A stretch of 64,000 bases of DNA from Caballeronia sp. GAFFF1 (GTDB lineage Bacteria > Pseudomonadota > Gammaproteobacteria > Burkholderiales > Burkholderiaceae), in assembly GCF_023630705.1 (NCBI RefSeq), contig NZ_JALQEM010000038.1, positions 62,001 to 126,000 on the forward strand, given 5' to 3'. Every line of letters begins with the position of its first letter. The first letter of the stretch is position 1. This document shows, piece by piece, positions 26,529 to 36,800 of the stretch. Both the position numbers and the translations under genes were made by a program. Below the pieces are notes generated by a model. The model was not told where the DNA came from and searched no databases. It saw nothing but the letters and a program-made list of their open reading frames with translations.

Positions 26529-27506
26529 TCATTCAGACCTGATAGAGAACATCTTCCCAATATGCTCTCTGAGTTGGTTCTCCTGCTCCTCCGTCACCAC
26601 GCCTGCTTTGAACTTGAAAGTCAAGCCTTTAACGTCCTTCGTGATACTTCCGGCCTGCACCTTCCCGGCGAATATCTTCAGGATGCTACGCCCTCCAGCA
26701 TCTGTAGTCGCACCGCCGCGACTAACATGCGCGCCCAAACTAGCGGCAAGCTTCGTTTGCACGAGGTCGCCTGACAAGACCTGAGGCCACAGTTCCTGCA
26801 GCGCCTTTAGTCCCGGTTCTCCGGACTTTTTCAGAGCATTGGCAACGTCCTGCGCCGACGACGCCCCCAACACAGAAGGCGTCAAATCCAGATCGCGCTT
26901 TACGAAATCAGGAAGCGCGTCGAAAGCCAAGAATCGGTAAAGATCACTGCGCGAGATTCCCATCGCCTCGGCCAATCGGGTCCGGTTAGGGAACTCCGCT
27001 TCCGCACGCCTGATTGCAATAGCGATCTCGTAATCGGATAAATCGTCGCGCGTCACGTTCTCCATCAACGCGAGCGCCGCCATATCCTGATCTGAGCAAT
27101 CGATTACGACTGCCCGTATCGTCTCCTTGTTGATGAGCTTCTGCGCGCGCAGCCGACGCTCACCGGCTACCAACTGGAACGACTCTCCGATTCGGCGGAC
27201 GGTGACCGCCTGTAACAATCCGACTTCATCGATAGATCGAGCCAGCTCAGACAGCTTGGCCTCGTTGAACTGACGACGCGGCTGCCACGGATTCGGCACG
27301 ATGGCGTCTAGCGGAATCTCCGTCTCGACACCCTTCGATTCCAACTCTTGAATCCGAAGCTGCGCCGCCGCAAGTGCGCTCGTAATACCCGGCATCGTCT
27401 GCGGACCGCGGGCGTTGCGATCCTTCTTCGCCTCGCCTTTGAAGTCGGCCGGCTTCGGAAGGTTGGCCGTCTTGGCCATGAGTTGTTCTCTGATGTTGTT
27501 ACTCAC
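26529..27506 (-). CDS. parB: ParB-family chromosome/plasmid partition protein
   Basis: This 325-residue centromere-binding protein has a ParB/Srx N-terminal CTPase-type domain (IPLDAIVPNPWQPRRQFNE; VGLLQAVTVRRIG; LVAGERRLRAQKL with the GERR box). The KorB-type helix-turn-helix follows (LALMENVTRDDLSDYEIAIAI; TRLAEAMGISRSDLYRFLAF). The C-terminal part (about 230-325) differs from chromosomal ParB proteins and ends with a 'FKFKAG..EEQENQLREHI' stretch. It would bind parS sites and cooperate with ParA to segregate this replicon. Its start overlaps the parA stop by 4 bp (ATGA), so translation is coupled, and a terminator follows at once. Confidence 0.92.
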   Translation of the reverse strand: MSNNIREQLMAKTANLPKPADFKGEAKKDRNARGPQTMPGITSALAAAQLRIQELESKGVETEIPLDAIVPNPWQPRRQFNEAKLSELARSIDEVGLLQAVTVRRIGESFQLVAGERRLRAQKLINKETIRAVVIDCSDQDMAALALMENVTRDDLSDYEIAIAIRRAEAEFPNRTRLAEAMGISRSDLYRFLAFDALPDFVKRDLDLTPSVLGASSAQDVANALKKSGEPGLKALQELWPQVLSGDLVQTKLAASLGAHVSRGGATTDAGGRSILKIFAGKVQAGSITKDVKGLTFKFKAGVVTEEQENQLREHIGKMFSIRSE

Positions 27507-28714
27507 GCCGCCTCCTTCCAGGATTTAACGAACATATCGTCGAGCCACTTCGCATACTGCATCATTGGCTGCCGAACCCGTTGCAGCGACTTCGCCGTCG
27601 AGTGCGTGCTGACGACATCCAGCGCAGTCGAGAATGACAACGCACCGCCACTCATCACGGAACTTGCCGGAATCTCGAACGGATCAAGCCAGCGTCCATA
27701 TGCGCTTTGCGCCCATTGGCGGACCACCGGCGCAGACGAAGTCTTACCGTAATCGACCTTCGACAGCAGGATCGAAATGAAGTCGTACACCTTGTCTTCC
27801 TCATAGGGCAGGAAGTCCTCAGCGACATCGGAAAAAAGCCGCCAGAATGCCAACGAGCTGATGAAGTCCAGATTCTCGGGAATCATCGGCATGACGAGCG
27901 CGTCGGCGGCCAGCAACGCGTTGAGGTTCATGTACGACAGCGAAGGCGACGTGTCGATCAGGATGTAGTCGTATTGCGCGCGCAGCGGCTCGAGGCCTTC
28001 CCGCAACACCGCCCAGAACCGATAGCCCTGGATCGTCTTCTGGCGTGCGGGAAGAAGAAACTCCGCTCCGTACAAAAAGGTGTGGCCGGGGATGATGTCG
28101 AGGCCATCCCAGTAAGTCGACTGTACACTCGCCCCCAGCCCGCCCTCGACGTTCTGGTCATAGATATAAGGAAGCACCGTGTCGTCTCCCGAGATTTCTT
28201 TCTCGGCATACAGCCCACAAAGTTCAGACGCCGACGCTTGCGGATCAAGGTCAATGAGCAGAACTTTTCGCCCCAGCAGCGTCAGTGCTTGTGCGAGGCA
28301 GACCGTTGTCGTAGTCTTCGCCGAGCCACCCTTCAACTGAGCCGTGGTCAGCACCTTGCCGCGGAACGTACCGTCCGCGTCATCGAGCCGGGTCTGATAG
28401 ATATCGGACGCCATCTTTACCCACAGACGAACCTCGGGTAGCGTGAACGTACGGCTGCGTCCGCTTCCGTTGAGCGTGCCGCTCGGCAGGCCGCCTTCGC
28501 CCTTAGTCACAAGATATTGAATCTGCTGGCGAGTCAGATTGCACATCTCGGCGAGCTCGCTGATGGTGTAGAAGGGCGCAGTCTTGCGCGGGCGCGGCGC
28601 GAGAATCTGCTCGCGAAGGTTGTCCGAAAACGGTTCGAGGTTGTCCGCAAACTCCGCGACTTCCCGGAGCGACACCTTGCGATCTTCCATTGGTAAGCTG
28701 CCTACGTTGGCCAT
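27503..28714 (-). CDS. parA: ParA-family partition ATPase with N-terminal helix-turn-helix
   Basis: The 403-residue protein starts with an extension of about 110 residues containing a MerR-like HTH (FYTISELAEMCNLTRQQIQYL), typical of type Ia ParA proteins that also repress their own operon. The deviant Walker A motif QLKGGSAKTTTTV follows at about 128-140, then Walker A' (LLIDLDPQASASELCG) and Walker B (YDYILIDTSPSLSYMN). The ATPase positions replicon copies through ParB. GGGAGAAAG precedes the ATG at 28714. A GCGAAATTTCGC palindrome at 28786-28797 may be its operator. Together with parB and the divergent rep gene it defines the origin of a secondary replicon. Confidence 0.93.
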   Translation of the reverse strand: MANVGSLPMEDRKVSLREVAEFADNLEPFSDNLREQILAPRPRKTAPFYTISELAEMCNLTRQQIQYLVTKGEGGLPSGTLNGSGRSRTFTLPEVRLWVKMASDIYQTRLDDADGTFRGKVLTTAQLKGGSAKTTTTVCLAQALTLLGRKVLLIDLDPQASASELCGLYAEKEISGDDTVLPYIYDQNVEGGLGASVQSTYWDGLDIIPGHTFLYGAEFLLPARQKTIQGYRFWAVLREGLEPLRAQYDYILIDTSPSLSYMNLNALLAADALVMPMIPENLDFISSLAFWRLFSDVAEDFLPYEEDKVYDFISILLSKVDYGKTSSAPVVRQWAQSAYGRWLDPFEIPASSVMSGGALSFSTALDVVSTHSTAKSLQRVRQPMMQYAKWLDDMFVKSWKEAA

Positions 28715-28785
28715 TCTGCGCTTTCTCCCTGTATTGACGCTGAAGCGCAGAATACACGAATATGCGTAAACAGGCTTGCAAAGCG

Positions 28786-28797
28786 GCGAAATTTCGC
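28786..28797. promoter_or_regulatory. Palindrome in the parA leader (possible ParA operator)
   Basis: The perfect 12-bp palindrome GCGAAATTTCGC lies about 70 bp before the parA start. Type Ia ParA proteins repress their operon from such sites, so an operator is plausible; no second copy was noticed. TATGCGTAAAC at 28761-28771 resembles one half of Burkholderia parS-type palindromes but has no matching half. Confidence 0.35.
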
Positions 28798-28913
28798 AGT
28801 TCCTTGTCGCGAAAAGGCTCTAAAGCGTGATACTTCGGCTTTCACGATGCGCACCTCACAACCCAAGAGCCGGTGTTTTCCAACCGAGTTTGTGGCACCG
28901 GAAACGCTCGCAG

Positions 28914-29270
28914 CACAAAAACCGCCTCGGGGGTGGTTTTTGTGTCCGAGCAAATCCTCGTTAAATCAATCACTTAGGTCAAAAGGAAGTGCCAATCGGC
29001 CGTCGTGTAGCGCCGGTTGGTTCGGTTTTTTTGTAAACCTAGACCTACACACCTACAAACACAGCTGCGAAAACCCTTTGTAATCAATGCGTACCCTTGT
29101 GAATAGAGACGGTTTTTGGGAAGAGCCGGGCGGTTTTTGTGCGGGCCCGGCTGCAAACTGGGCGGCCTGAGACGGTTTCTGTGCGCATTGGGGTGGAATT
29201 TGGGCCGTGCGCGCGTCCGCGGGGCGTTTTTTGTGCGGTCCGACAGGATGAAAGCGGGGCGGTTTTTGTG
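28914..29270. other. oriV: Replication origin with iterons
   Basis: The stretch between parA and rep holds repeated copies of GGTTTTTGTG. Exact copies are at 28935-28944, 29132-29141 and 29261-29270, and one inverted copy is at 28914-28923, forming an inverted repeat with the second. Near copies are at 29024-29034, 29111-29120 (GGTTTTTGGG), 29174-29183 (GGTTTCTGTG) and 29225-29235. An A+T-rich stretch (about 28950-28990) lies at the left side. Placement next to a RepB/Rep_3 initiator gene and iteron structure are typical of theta-type plasmid and chromid origins. No clear TTATCCACA DnaA box was found. Confidence 0.75.
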
Positions 29271-29298
29271 TTGACACGCTTTTCGCGCCTGTTAGAGT
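29271..29298 (+). promoter_or_regulatory. Promoter of the replication initiator gene, abutting an iteron
   Basis: TTGACA at 29271-29276, 16 bp, then TAGAGT at 29293-29298, about 25 bp before the rep ATG. The last exact iteron (29261-29270) touches the -35 box, so Rep bound there would repress its own transcription, a common copy-control design. Confidence 0.6.
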
Positions 29299-29323
29299 GC
29301 CGGGACAGTAGCCGAACCGAAGA

Positions 29324-30721
29324 ATGGACAATCAAGATTTCACCGTCACCCCTCAGCAACTCGCGCTGGACATCTACGAAGATATGTCCGGACAAGGCGC
29401 GGCCATTTGCGAGGCGACGCGCGATATCGGTTTTCTGCGGAACAACATTTTCACGCGCGTGGGCGGCCTCGGGATCGCGGCGCGTCGCGTGCTCGACGCC
29501 GCGTATTTCATCGTCGCGACGAAAGCGCCGGACGAACTGATCGACGACAAGATCTACACCTTCACCGCCGACGTGAACTACTTCAAGTGGCTGATGCGCT
29601 ACGACAGTCGCAACCACAGTCACCTGATCGCGCAGATGAGAGCGGCCGCGCGGGCGCGCGTCGAAATCATGACGGCGCCGTCCATCGAGGAACTGACGGA
29701 AAAGGACTCGTGGGGCACCATCAGTTTGCTCGGTGACTGCTACATCGAGCGGAACGTTGTCTGCGTGCTGCTTTCAGGACGCGTCATCAAGTATCTGATC
29801 AGCCCCTACAAGGCCCACTGGTTGAGCCTGCGTGCCTCCACGGCCTTTTCGCTGTCGCTCGCACGTGCGATCTACGACCGGCTGATTCCGTGCGAAGGTC
29901 ACGGCGTGACCGAATGGTTCCCGTTCGAAGAGGTGCTCGAATGGCCGGGCAAAGTCGGTGAGTCGCGCAAGGAAGTCAAGGAGTTCAAGAAGCGGTTTCT
30001 GGAGCCGGCTATCGACCAACTCAATGAAGTCTCGGACTTCGACGTGAGCTGGGAAGCCAACGCCGACCGCGCCACGCGCGACAAGCTCAAGATCCGCTTT
30101 CGCTTCACGAAGAAGCAGGGCGCGGATGCAGCGCGGGCTGGCATCGCCGACGAGATGTACTTGCTTCTGCATAACGAATTCGCGTTCGACACGCCGGACT
30201 TCGAGCGCCTCGCCAAGCGCCGCGATGTGTGGACGGACGAGCGCCTCGAACAGGCGATCGAATACACGCGGTTCAAGCTGAACGAAGGCAAGGTCACCGT
30301 GAGCCCGCGCGGCTATCTCTTCAAGGCGCTGGAAGGCAACTATCGTATCGGAGATGCGGACCGCAAGATGGCTGCGATCAAGGCCCGCCAACTCGAAGAA
30401 GAGAAGAAAGGGCGGCGCGAGCGCGACGCCGCGCAGGCGCAACTCGAAGCGACCATCCAGGCGCAGAACGATTCCGCGAAAGCGAAGATCAGCGAAGAAA
30501 TCAGAATGGGGCGGGAGTTCTTCGAATCCGCGGACGCGCAGTCACGCAAGGAACTGTGCCATTCGTTCGTCAGCCAGCTGATTCCGCAACGGCTCATCGA
30601 GAAACAGGGCCTGTCGCGCGAATCGTTGAGTGCGGAAAACATTCTGACGGTCAATCGCGTCGTTGCCGACGCGTTCTGCTCGCACGTGTACGTCAAGATG
30701 AAGAAGGCGCGGCCGAACTGA
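29324..30721 (+). CDS. RepB-family (Rep_3-like) replication initiator protein
   Basis: The 465-residue initiator has two winged-helix-type regions. The first (about 40-190) includes NNIFTRVGGLGIAARRVLDAAYF and YFKWLMRYDSRN. The second (about 190-300) includes SLRASTAFSLSLARAIYDRL and WFPFEEVLEWPG. A basic, coiled-coil-prone segment follows (about 345-400, rich in Lys/Glu/Ala: KARQLEEEKKGRRERDAA) and then a C-terminal helical tail. This is the type found on chromosome 2/3 and large plasmids of Burkholderia. It would bind the iterons just upstream to open the origin. It is divergent from parAB and convergent with the MFS gene, whose stop is 16 bp away. Confidence 0.88.
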   Translation: MDNQDFTVTPQQLALDIYEDMSGQGAAICEATRDIGFLRNNIFTRVGGLGIAARRVLDAAYFIVATKAPDELIDDKIYTFTADVNYFKWLMRYDSRNHSHLIAQMRAAARARVEIMTAPSIEELTEKDSWGTISLLGDCYIERNVVCVLLSGRVIKYLISPYKAHWLSLRASTAFSLSLARAIYDRLIPCEGHGVTEWFPFEEVLEWPGKVGESRKEVKEFKKRFLEPAIDQLNEVSDFDVSWEANADRATRDKLKIRFRFTKKQGADAARAGIADEMYLLLHNEFAFDTPDFERLAKRRDVWTDERLEQAIEYTRFKLNEGKVTVSPRGYLFKALEGNYRIGDADRKMAAIKARQLEEEKKGRRERDAAQAQLEATIQAQNDSAKAKISEEIRMGREFFESADAQSRKELCHSFVSQLIPQRLIEKQGLSRESLSAENILTVNRVVADAFCSHVYVKMKKARPN

Positions 30722-30737
30722 CTCCCCGCATCCGGCC

Positions 30738-32009
30738 TCATTCTTTCGACGATGCCGGGTCGCTCAGCGGCTTCTGGCATGCCGCAAGCGCAGCGCCGAG
30801 CGCAAGCATGGCTGCGGAGTAGACGAGACCGCGACTGAGCCCGCCGCTGTCCGAAATGCGGCCGATCACTGTGGGACCGACAATCTGACCGACCGCGAAG
30901 ACGATCGTGAAGGCGTTGATGCCGCTTGCCCATTGGCTCGCAGCAAGGTTGTGCCGGACGAAGGCTGTCGTCGACGCTACGGCGGATAAAAACGTCGCGC
31001 CGAACAGCAGACCGGATGCGAACGCGGCCACCGGATGCGCGAGCAGGGCGGGCACGAGCGTCGCCACGGCAAGGAGCGCGTTGAGCAACGCGAGCGCCTG
31101 ACCGCCGCGCACCCGGTCGAGCAGTCCCGACCACACACGCGCGGAGACGACCGTCGCCACGCCGAGCACCACGTAGAAGCCGCTGACGACGGTCGCGGTC
31201 ATGCCCGCCGTGCGCAGCAACGCGACGATAAACGTCATGTACCCGATATAGCCGACGCCGAAGCACCCATATCCCGCGAGCGCGAGGATATAGCGCCTGT
31301 GCCGCACCGGCCGATGCGCCGCGACTGGCGCTCCGCGTGCTGCCATCGGTTGCTCAGAGGCGGAGTCGATACGCCGCGCGGCCCACACTGCGGCTATTCC
31401 GCAGAGGGCGCACGCTGCCGCCAGCGCGAACCAGGCGTATCGCCAGCCGTGCGTATCGGACGATATCGTCAGCGGGACGAGGATCGACGAAAGCGCGATG
31501 CCCCAACCCGTGCCGCCGTAATACAAGCCGATGATGAGCCCCGAATCGCGAGGCGAAAGCGACGCGAGGCGGGCCGCCAGCACCCCGCCGCTCACGAAGA
31601 CGAGCGCGCTCGCGGCACCGGTCACGACCCGCAGCAGAAGCAGCCCGTTGGTCTGTGTGACCGCGCCGCTCAATGCCATCAACAGCGCCGTCGCGACACA
31701 GCCTGCGACGAAAAGCGTCCGCGGCGCGCTCCGCCGCGAAAGCCGCCAGAACGCGAATGCGCCGAGCAGATAGCCCAGCGCGTTGGCGGTGTTCATCGCG
31801 CCCGCCTGCGCGAAGTTCCATCCGAGGTCGAGCTTCATCGGGGGCAGGAGCAAGGCATACGCGAAGCGGGCGAACCCGAGCGCGATTGCGCTGCCGAGCG
31901 ACAAGGCGACCGCGAGCCGCCGCGCGTGCGAACGGCTTGCCGATGCAAAAGCGACTTGCGGCTGCGCCCGAGGACCCGCGCCGCTGTCGATAGTCTCTGG
32001 ATTTCGCAC
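30738..32009 (-). CDS. MFS transporter (YbfB/YjiJ family)
   Basis: A 12-TM transporter of about 423 residues. The first membrane helix has the family block LGFARFAYALLLPPMK, followed by GAMNTANALGYLLGAF, and later IIGLYYGGTGWGIALSS and GYGCFGVGYIGYMTF. Substrates of the YbfB/YjiJ group are unknown, though efflux is often assumed. The GTG at 32009 with CCGGAGAAG upstream is preferred; the open frame extends to 32090. It is a single gene between rep and the lipoprotein gene and has no visible functional link to them. Confidence 0.8.
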   Translation of the reverse strand: MRNPETIDSGAGPRAQPQVAFASASRSHARRLAVALSLGSAIALGFARFAYALLLPPMKLDLGWNFAQAGAMNTANALGYLLGAFAFWRLSRRSAPRTLFVAGCVATALLMALSGAVTQTNGLLLLRVVTGAASALVFVSGGVLAARLASLSPRDSGLIIGLYYGGTGWGIALSSILVPLTISSDTHGWRYAWFALAAACALCGIAAVWAARRIDSASEQPMAARGAPVAAHRPVRHRRYILALAGYGCFGVGYIGYMTFIVALLRTAGMTATVVSGFYVVLGVATVVSARVWSGLLDRVRGGQALALLNALLAVATLVPALLAHPVAAFASGLLFGATFLSAVASTTAFVRHNLAASQWASGINAFTIVFAVGQIVGPTVIGRISDSGGLSRGLVYSAAMLALGAALAACQKPLSDPASSKE

Positions 32010-32124
32010 GCTCGTCGCTTCTCCGGATCGCTTGAATCGCTGATGGTGCGGCTTATGGTAGCGCGTCGAGCTCGCCCGTACCCTTCGCATCGCCGCCCAT
32101 CGTCGAATTCACGCGAAGCAGAAG

Positions 32125-33477
32125 TTACATCGGATGCGCGGCGACGAAATTCTTGAACGCCGCATACACCGGCTTTTGAGTGACGCCGTCGTTCATCAAG
32201 AGACCGTAGTTGCCTTCGCCGCCGACCGGATCGTCGTAGAGCTCGTACACCTGGATCGCCTGAAGGTTGTACCGCGACGCCACCGCGACGAACTGCGCCA
32301 TCATCGTGTTTCCGACCATGTAGGACGCGATCTGCGCGTCCGAGCCGTAGGACGGGCGCACGCCGAACTCGGTCAGCCAGATCGGCTTGCCGAACGCCTG
32401 CAATGCGGCAAGCACGTCGTGGCAGCCGGTGCCGCCGCACGCGCGCGTGATGTCGCCCTGCTCGGAATACCAATGCCAGCCGGTGATGTCCCACGTGACC
32501 TTCGGATGACCCGTCGTGCCGTCCGGCTGCGTGCCGTTCCAGAGCATGTCGTCGAAGCCGTAGTGCAGCCACGTATCCCCGCCGATGATGATCTTGCCGT
32601 TCGTATCGACCGATTTGATGCCAGCGATCATGCCGCGTATCACGCCGCGCGCCTTCTGGAAGAGCGCATTGTCGAACTGTTGCGGATAGACGCCGTCCAC
32701 GTTGCCGACCAGCGTCATCGCGCCGAGTTCGTTCGACACCTCGTAGTACGGATACCGATACGACGTCGCCGTCTGTTGACCGAGCGCAAAGCCCGCGGTG
32801 TAGGCGTCCGTCTCGCTGTTGAAGGTGCGCGGGTCGGACAGCAGCACCGGAAACACCGTCACGCCGCCTGCGGCCATCGACCTTGCGATGCCCGCCAGCT
32901 TCGTGGCGGTGGCCTGGCTGTACACCTCGTTGCGATACAGCTTCGCGCCGAGATCCTGCAGTTGCGAAAGCTGGCGCGCGGGACTGGAGATGTCGTAGGC
33001 GCCGCCTTCGTTGTTGTGGCCATTGGCGCCATAGAAGATCGACGCAGAGGCATTGACCGGCGCGGGGGCGCTTACCGGCGCGCTCGCGCTCGATCCTGTC
33101 GAGTTGTTCAGGCTAACGGGCGTCGCGTTGCTTGCCGTCGCCGTGCTGCTCGGCGAAGTGCTGCCCGGCGTTGTGCTGGCCGCTGCAGCGGCCGTGGAGT
33201 TCGCGGCGGACTGCGCGGTGGTCGTGCTCGGGGACACGACGGCAGTGCCGCTGCCCGAGTACGAAGCCGACGAAGCCGACGAAGCGGCGGAAGCCGCATC
33301 GCTGCCCGGATTGCTGACGGCGGTGCCGGTGGCGGCGCTTTTCGCTGCGCCCGCCGTGCCGTCGCCTCCCCCGCCGCCGCCGCACGCCGTCAGGAGCGCG
33401 GTGATCGCCAGAACTACGGCGAACAGGGCGCACGGGCGCGCCTGGAAAAGAGCGCGTGCATTCGAATTGATCGTCAT
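32125..33477 (-). CDS. Lipoprotein with Ser/Ala/Thr-rich linker and clan GH-A-like glycoside hydrolase domain
   Basis: The 450-residue protein has a lipoprotein signal with lipobox ALLTAC (Cys32) followed by six glycines. A low-complexity Ser/Ala/Thr linker runs to about residue 140, and the rest is a TIM-barrel-type domain. The latter has the YYEVSNELG element (Asn-Glu, acid/base), GWHWYSEQGD, and KPIWLTEFGVRPS with a likely nucleophile Glu, an arrangement found in clan GH-A enzymes such as GH39 and GH5. It is probably surface- or periplasm-anchored and may cut or remodel an exopolysaccharide. The exact GH family and substrate cannot be named from sequence. It is monocistronic, with the tssM end about 380 bp upstream. 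Confidence 0.75.
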   Translation of the reverse strand: MTINSNARALFQARPCALFAVVLAITALLTACGGGGGGDGTAGAAKSAATGTAVSNPGSDAASAASSASSASYSGSGTAVVSPSTTTAQSAANSTAAAAASTTPGSTSPSSTATASNATPVSLNNSTGSSASAPVSAPAPVNASASIFYGANGHNNEGGAYDISSPARQLSQLQDLGAKLYRNEVYSQATATKLAGIARSMAAGGVTVFPVLLSDPRTFNSETDAYTAGFALGQQTATSYRYPYYEVSNELGAMTLVGNVDGVYPQQFDNALFQKARGVIRGMIAGIKSVDTNGKIIIGGDTWLHYGFDDMLWNGTQPDGTTGHPKVTWDITGWHWYSEQGDITRACGGTGCHDVLAALQAFGKPIWLTEFGVRPSYGSDAQIASYMVGNTMMAQFVAVASRYNLQAIQVYELYDDPVGGEGNYGLLMNDGVTQKPVYAAFKNFVAAHPM

Positions 33478-33858
33478 TATGATTTCACTTAGGAATGCTG
33501 ATCGAGACCGGGATCGCCCAACGCGAAAGCGCGAGCCGAATGTCCAGAAGACAACGGATGGATGAGCGGACCCTCGCGCGGCAAGCCCGATCGGCGATGC
33601 AAATGGAAAGTGCGGCGGGATGCGACACGCTGTCCCGCTTGGGGTTCGGACGTAACTACGGCCGGAAAAGACGGGACTTTAGGGTCCGGTGTCGTCAAAT
33701 TTGCGTGGACGGCACGCGCTGAACGGGCAGGTCCGCCAACGTTTGCTCAAGGTCGGCGGCGAAGCGGAAATATGTGCCGGGAACTCAGGCTGATGCCGCT
33801 GTCGGCGAGAGCCGGCTACGCCTGTCGACCGCGCGCCCGTCTGCCGAAGCGGCGATGC
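33478..33858. other. Intergenic region between the lipoprotein gene and tssM
   Basis: About 380 bp hold the promoter region of the leftward lipoprotein gene and the end of the leftward T6SS transcript. I see no coding frame with natural composition and no clear terminator hairpin with a T tract. Confidence 0.5.
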
Positions 33859-36800
33859 TTACTGACTGCTCGCCGAAGCCGCCGGGGCGGGGTCGGCAGC
33901 GGCGGCGGCTGCGGTTGCGGCGGTTGCGGCCGTCTGCGACGGCAATGCCGGCAATCCGGGCGGCGGGCCGCTGTCGGGCAAGTTGAAGATCGGCATGGAA
34001 CTCGGGCAGCGGAACGTGGTGAGCAGATCGCTCGTGAGCGGATTCGCCACGCTGCCGGCCGTCGCGATATCGAGCACCGCCTTGCGGCCCTCGAAGCCGA
34101 AGACGACACGCGTGCGGCCCGGCGTCGCCGTCGGCACGACTTCGCCGAGACGCATCAGGCGCATGAGCGCCCACGGGCCGTCGGCTGCGATGGTCGATGT
34201 ATCGGCGCGGATGCGCGGGCTCGCCGTGAGTTCCGCATGCACGCCGCCGCGCGGGCCGGGCCAACTGATGCGAGTCGGCGTGACGGGGCCGTGCTGGTAG
34301 AGCGCGTTTTGACCGTCGATGTCGATGGAGAGGCTCAGGATCGTCGGATCCAGTTCGGCGATGCGGAGGTCGGCTTTCCAGGCAAGCTGCTTCTGGCCCT
34401 GGTCACTGAAGAAGACGTCGCGGATTTCCTTTGCGTGCTGGAACGGCTCGAGGTCCGGTCCGTGCACGGGCTCGGTCGAGCCGGGAAGGGTCTTGTACCG
34501 CCACGGCCTCGCGGAAGTATCGACGAACGGCAGCAGATTCTTCGTAAAGAAGTCGTCGAGCACGCCGCCCTGTGCGAACACGCGCGTGAAGTCTTCCACA
34601 GTCACGTCGCGCTTGCTCTCTGGCGAAAAGGGATAGTTGCCTTCCACGGTCAGACGGCACGCGTCCGTGACGACCGCCTGCATCTGCCGCGAAAGCAATT
34701 GGCCGATGCCTTGATTAACCTCGCGCGAGCCTTGCATCGACAGGCCGAGCAGCACTTCGCGGAATGGCGCGGGCATGGTGTTGGCGGCCATCTTCAGTTT
34801 GGATGCCGCGTCGCTCGTCGGTGGCAGGCTGTTGTTGGCGATTGCGTTGTCCGCGACCGTGAGCGAGGTGTAGTAATCGTTGAGCAGGCTCGTCACGCCG
34901 TCGAGGCCCGTCGCGCCTGCCTTGCCGTTGCCGGCCGTCTGGCCGCCGGACTGCGTGTCCGAACTGCCCGTGACCATCTCGCGCAGGGCAGCAAAGTGAC
35001 TGTCGACCAGTTCACGTTCGACGCGCTCGGCTGCCCGAATGCCGAGCGTCTTTTCGGCCTTGTCCGCGACCTTGTCGCTCGCCTTGTCGAGAAGGGAAGG
35101 GCCGTCGGCCGAGACGTTGCGGGTGAGCGTCGTCTCGTGGACGGCCGCGTTCGCGAGCCGCGCGAGCGGCGAATCGGGCGCTGCGAAACGCCGCAGCACC
35201 TGCAGATCGAACGCGAGACTCGTGCCGCTGACCGTGCGAATGTCGCCGAGGAACGCGTCCCACTGCTGCGCGTACTCGGTCAGGTAGAGCCGGCGGATGG
35301 CCTCGGTGAGCGGATCGTCGGCGCCCGTGACCGCACTCGCAATCTCAGCCGTTTTTTTTTGAGCCTCGCCGAGATAAGAGCGGCCCATCACCCAGGCGTC
35401 GTCGTCACGCGCCGCATCGACGAATTCGTGCAGCCGCTTGTCGAACAGATTGCGGTAGCCGTCGAATGTGAAAAGCCCTGCCACGCCGCGCGAAAGCGGC
35501 GCGCCGCTCGCGCGCGTGAAGACGGTGCCCGCCTGTGGGCCCACCGCTCGCAGGAGCGTGAACTCGTCGGGCGCTTCCTTCTGCATGTCGGCTTTCGCGC
35601 GATCGTACAGGCGTTGCGTCGCATTGCTCGAGTCGAGAAAAGCGCGCGCCCGCTGAATCAGCCCGTCATTGCGGATGAGTGGTGATCGAACCACCCGGTC
35701 GCCAGAGAACAACTGCTCGACGTGACCGATCATCGACGCGCGGCCGCCGAAAATCGACGCGCTGTCCGTCTTCGCCCAGTCGTCCAGCACCCACGCCTTC
35801 ACGTCGCCGGCCTTGAACTTGGCGGGATCGTAAAGCATGAGGTAGACGCGCAGCGCGTCGTACGCCGACTTCGAATCCTGACTCGCGATGGACGACGAGA
35901 TGACATCTTCGAGACGATGGACGATCTGCGGCACGAGCAGATTGTCTTCGAGAGCCTGATACGTGAAGCGGCTCGCATCCGCGATGCCGGGGGCGGTGTA
36001 CAGGCCGTACCGAAAGCTGGTGTCCGGCTCGGCGAGGTTCAGTCCTGTCCACGTCGGCAGATACAGCGCCTCGCTCAGCGTATCGGGCACGGCTTCCGGT
36101 TTCGGCTCTTTGTAAAGCGCTGCGACGCGCGCCGCGAGCGACTGCGTCTTGTGCGCGATGGCCGCCAGATAGTTGCTGTTGTTCTCGAAGCTCATATGCA
36201 GGCCGACCGCCAGCCAGACGAACAACATGAGCGCGAGCGCGTGACCGAGCAGGCGAAGCATGCGCAGGCGGTACTCCCAGCGCAGGTTCGGGCGCACGAG
36301 ATCGGCCTCCGGCACGATCACCTTCGCGAACAGGTCCTGAAGGAAGTAGCTGTGCGTGCTCTGCGGCGCAGCTTCCTCCGGCGAAACGGCATGTCCGAGA
36401 CCGGTGGCGAGGCGTTGAACGACAGTGAGCGGCTCGGCGACGACGCGCTGGGCGCTCTGCACCGCGCTCGTAAAATACACGCCGCGCAGCGTGGCCTGAA
36501 GCTGGGTGTCGTCGTAACGTGAATCGACGAACAGTTGCGCGAGGAAATCGACGAGCGGCGCGGCCAGCGCGCCGAACGCCTCGGGCAACACCGACAAGCG
36601 CCGGCGTCTGTCCATGTCGTACTCGTCTTCCAGCCGCGTGTTCACGCCATTGGCGAGACGCGAGGCGAGTTGCCGAAGCTCGCCGTCGCAGCGCAGAGCG
36701 AGGTCGATCTGCGATGCCTCGTTGCCAAGCGGCAGTGTGAAGCCCCACATCTGCGCGCGATGCTCTTCCGTCAGCGAACTGAAGTACTCTGCGAAGCCGG

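Noticed and set aside
28761..28771. TATGCGTAAAC as a Burkholderia chromid-type parS
   Set aside because: Only one half of the palindrome is present and no second copy was found.
29053..29623. Minus-strand frames across the origin containing repeated QKPP-like text
   Set aside because: The protein repeats are only the translation of the iterons; the frames overlap the rep gene start.
33562..35685. A 707-residue plus-strand frame opposite tssM
   Set aside because: Antisense shadow of tssM; composition is Arg-rich without any motif.
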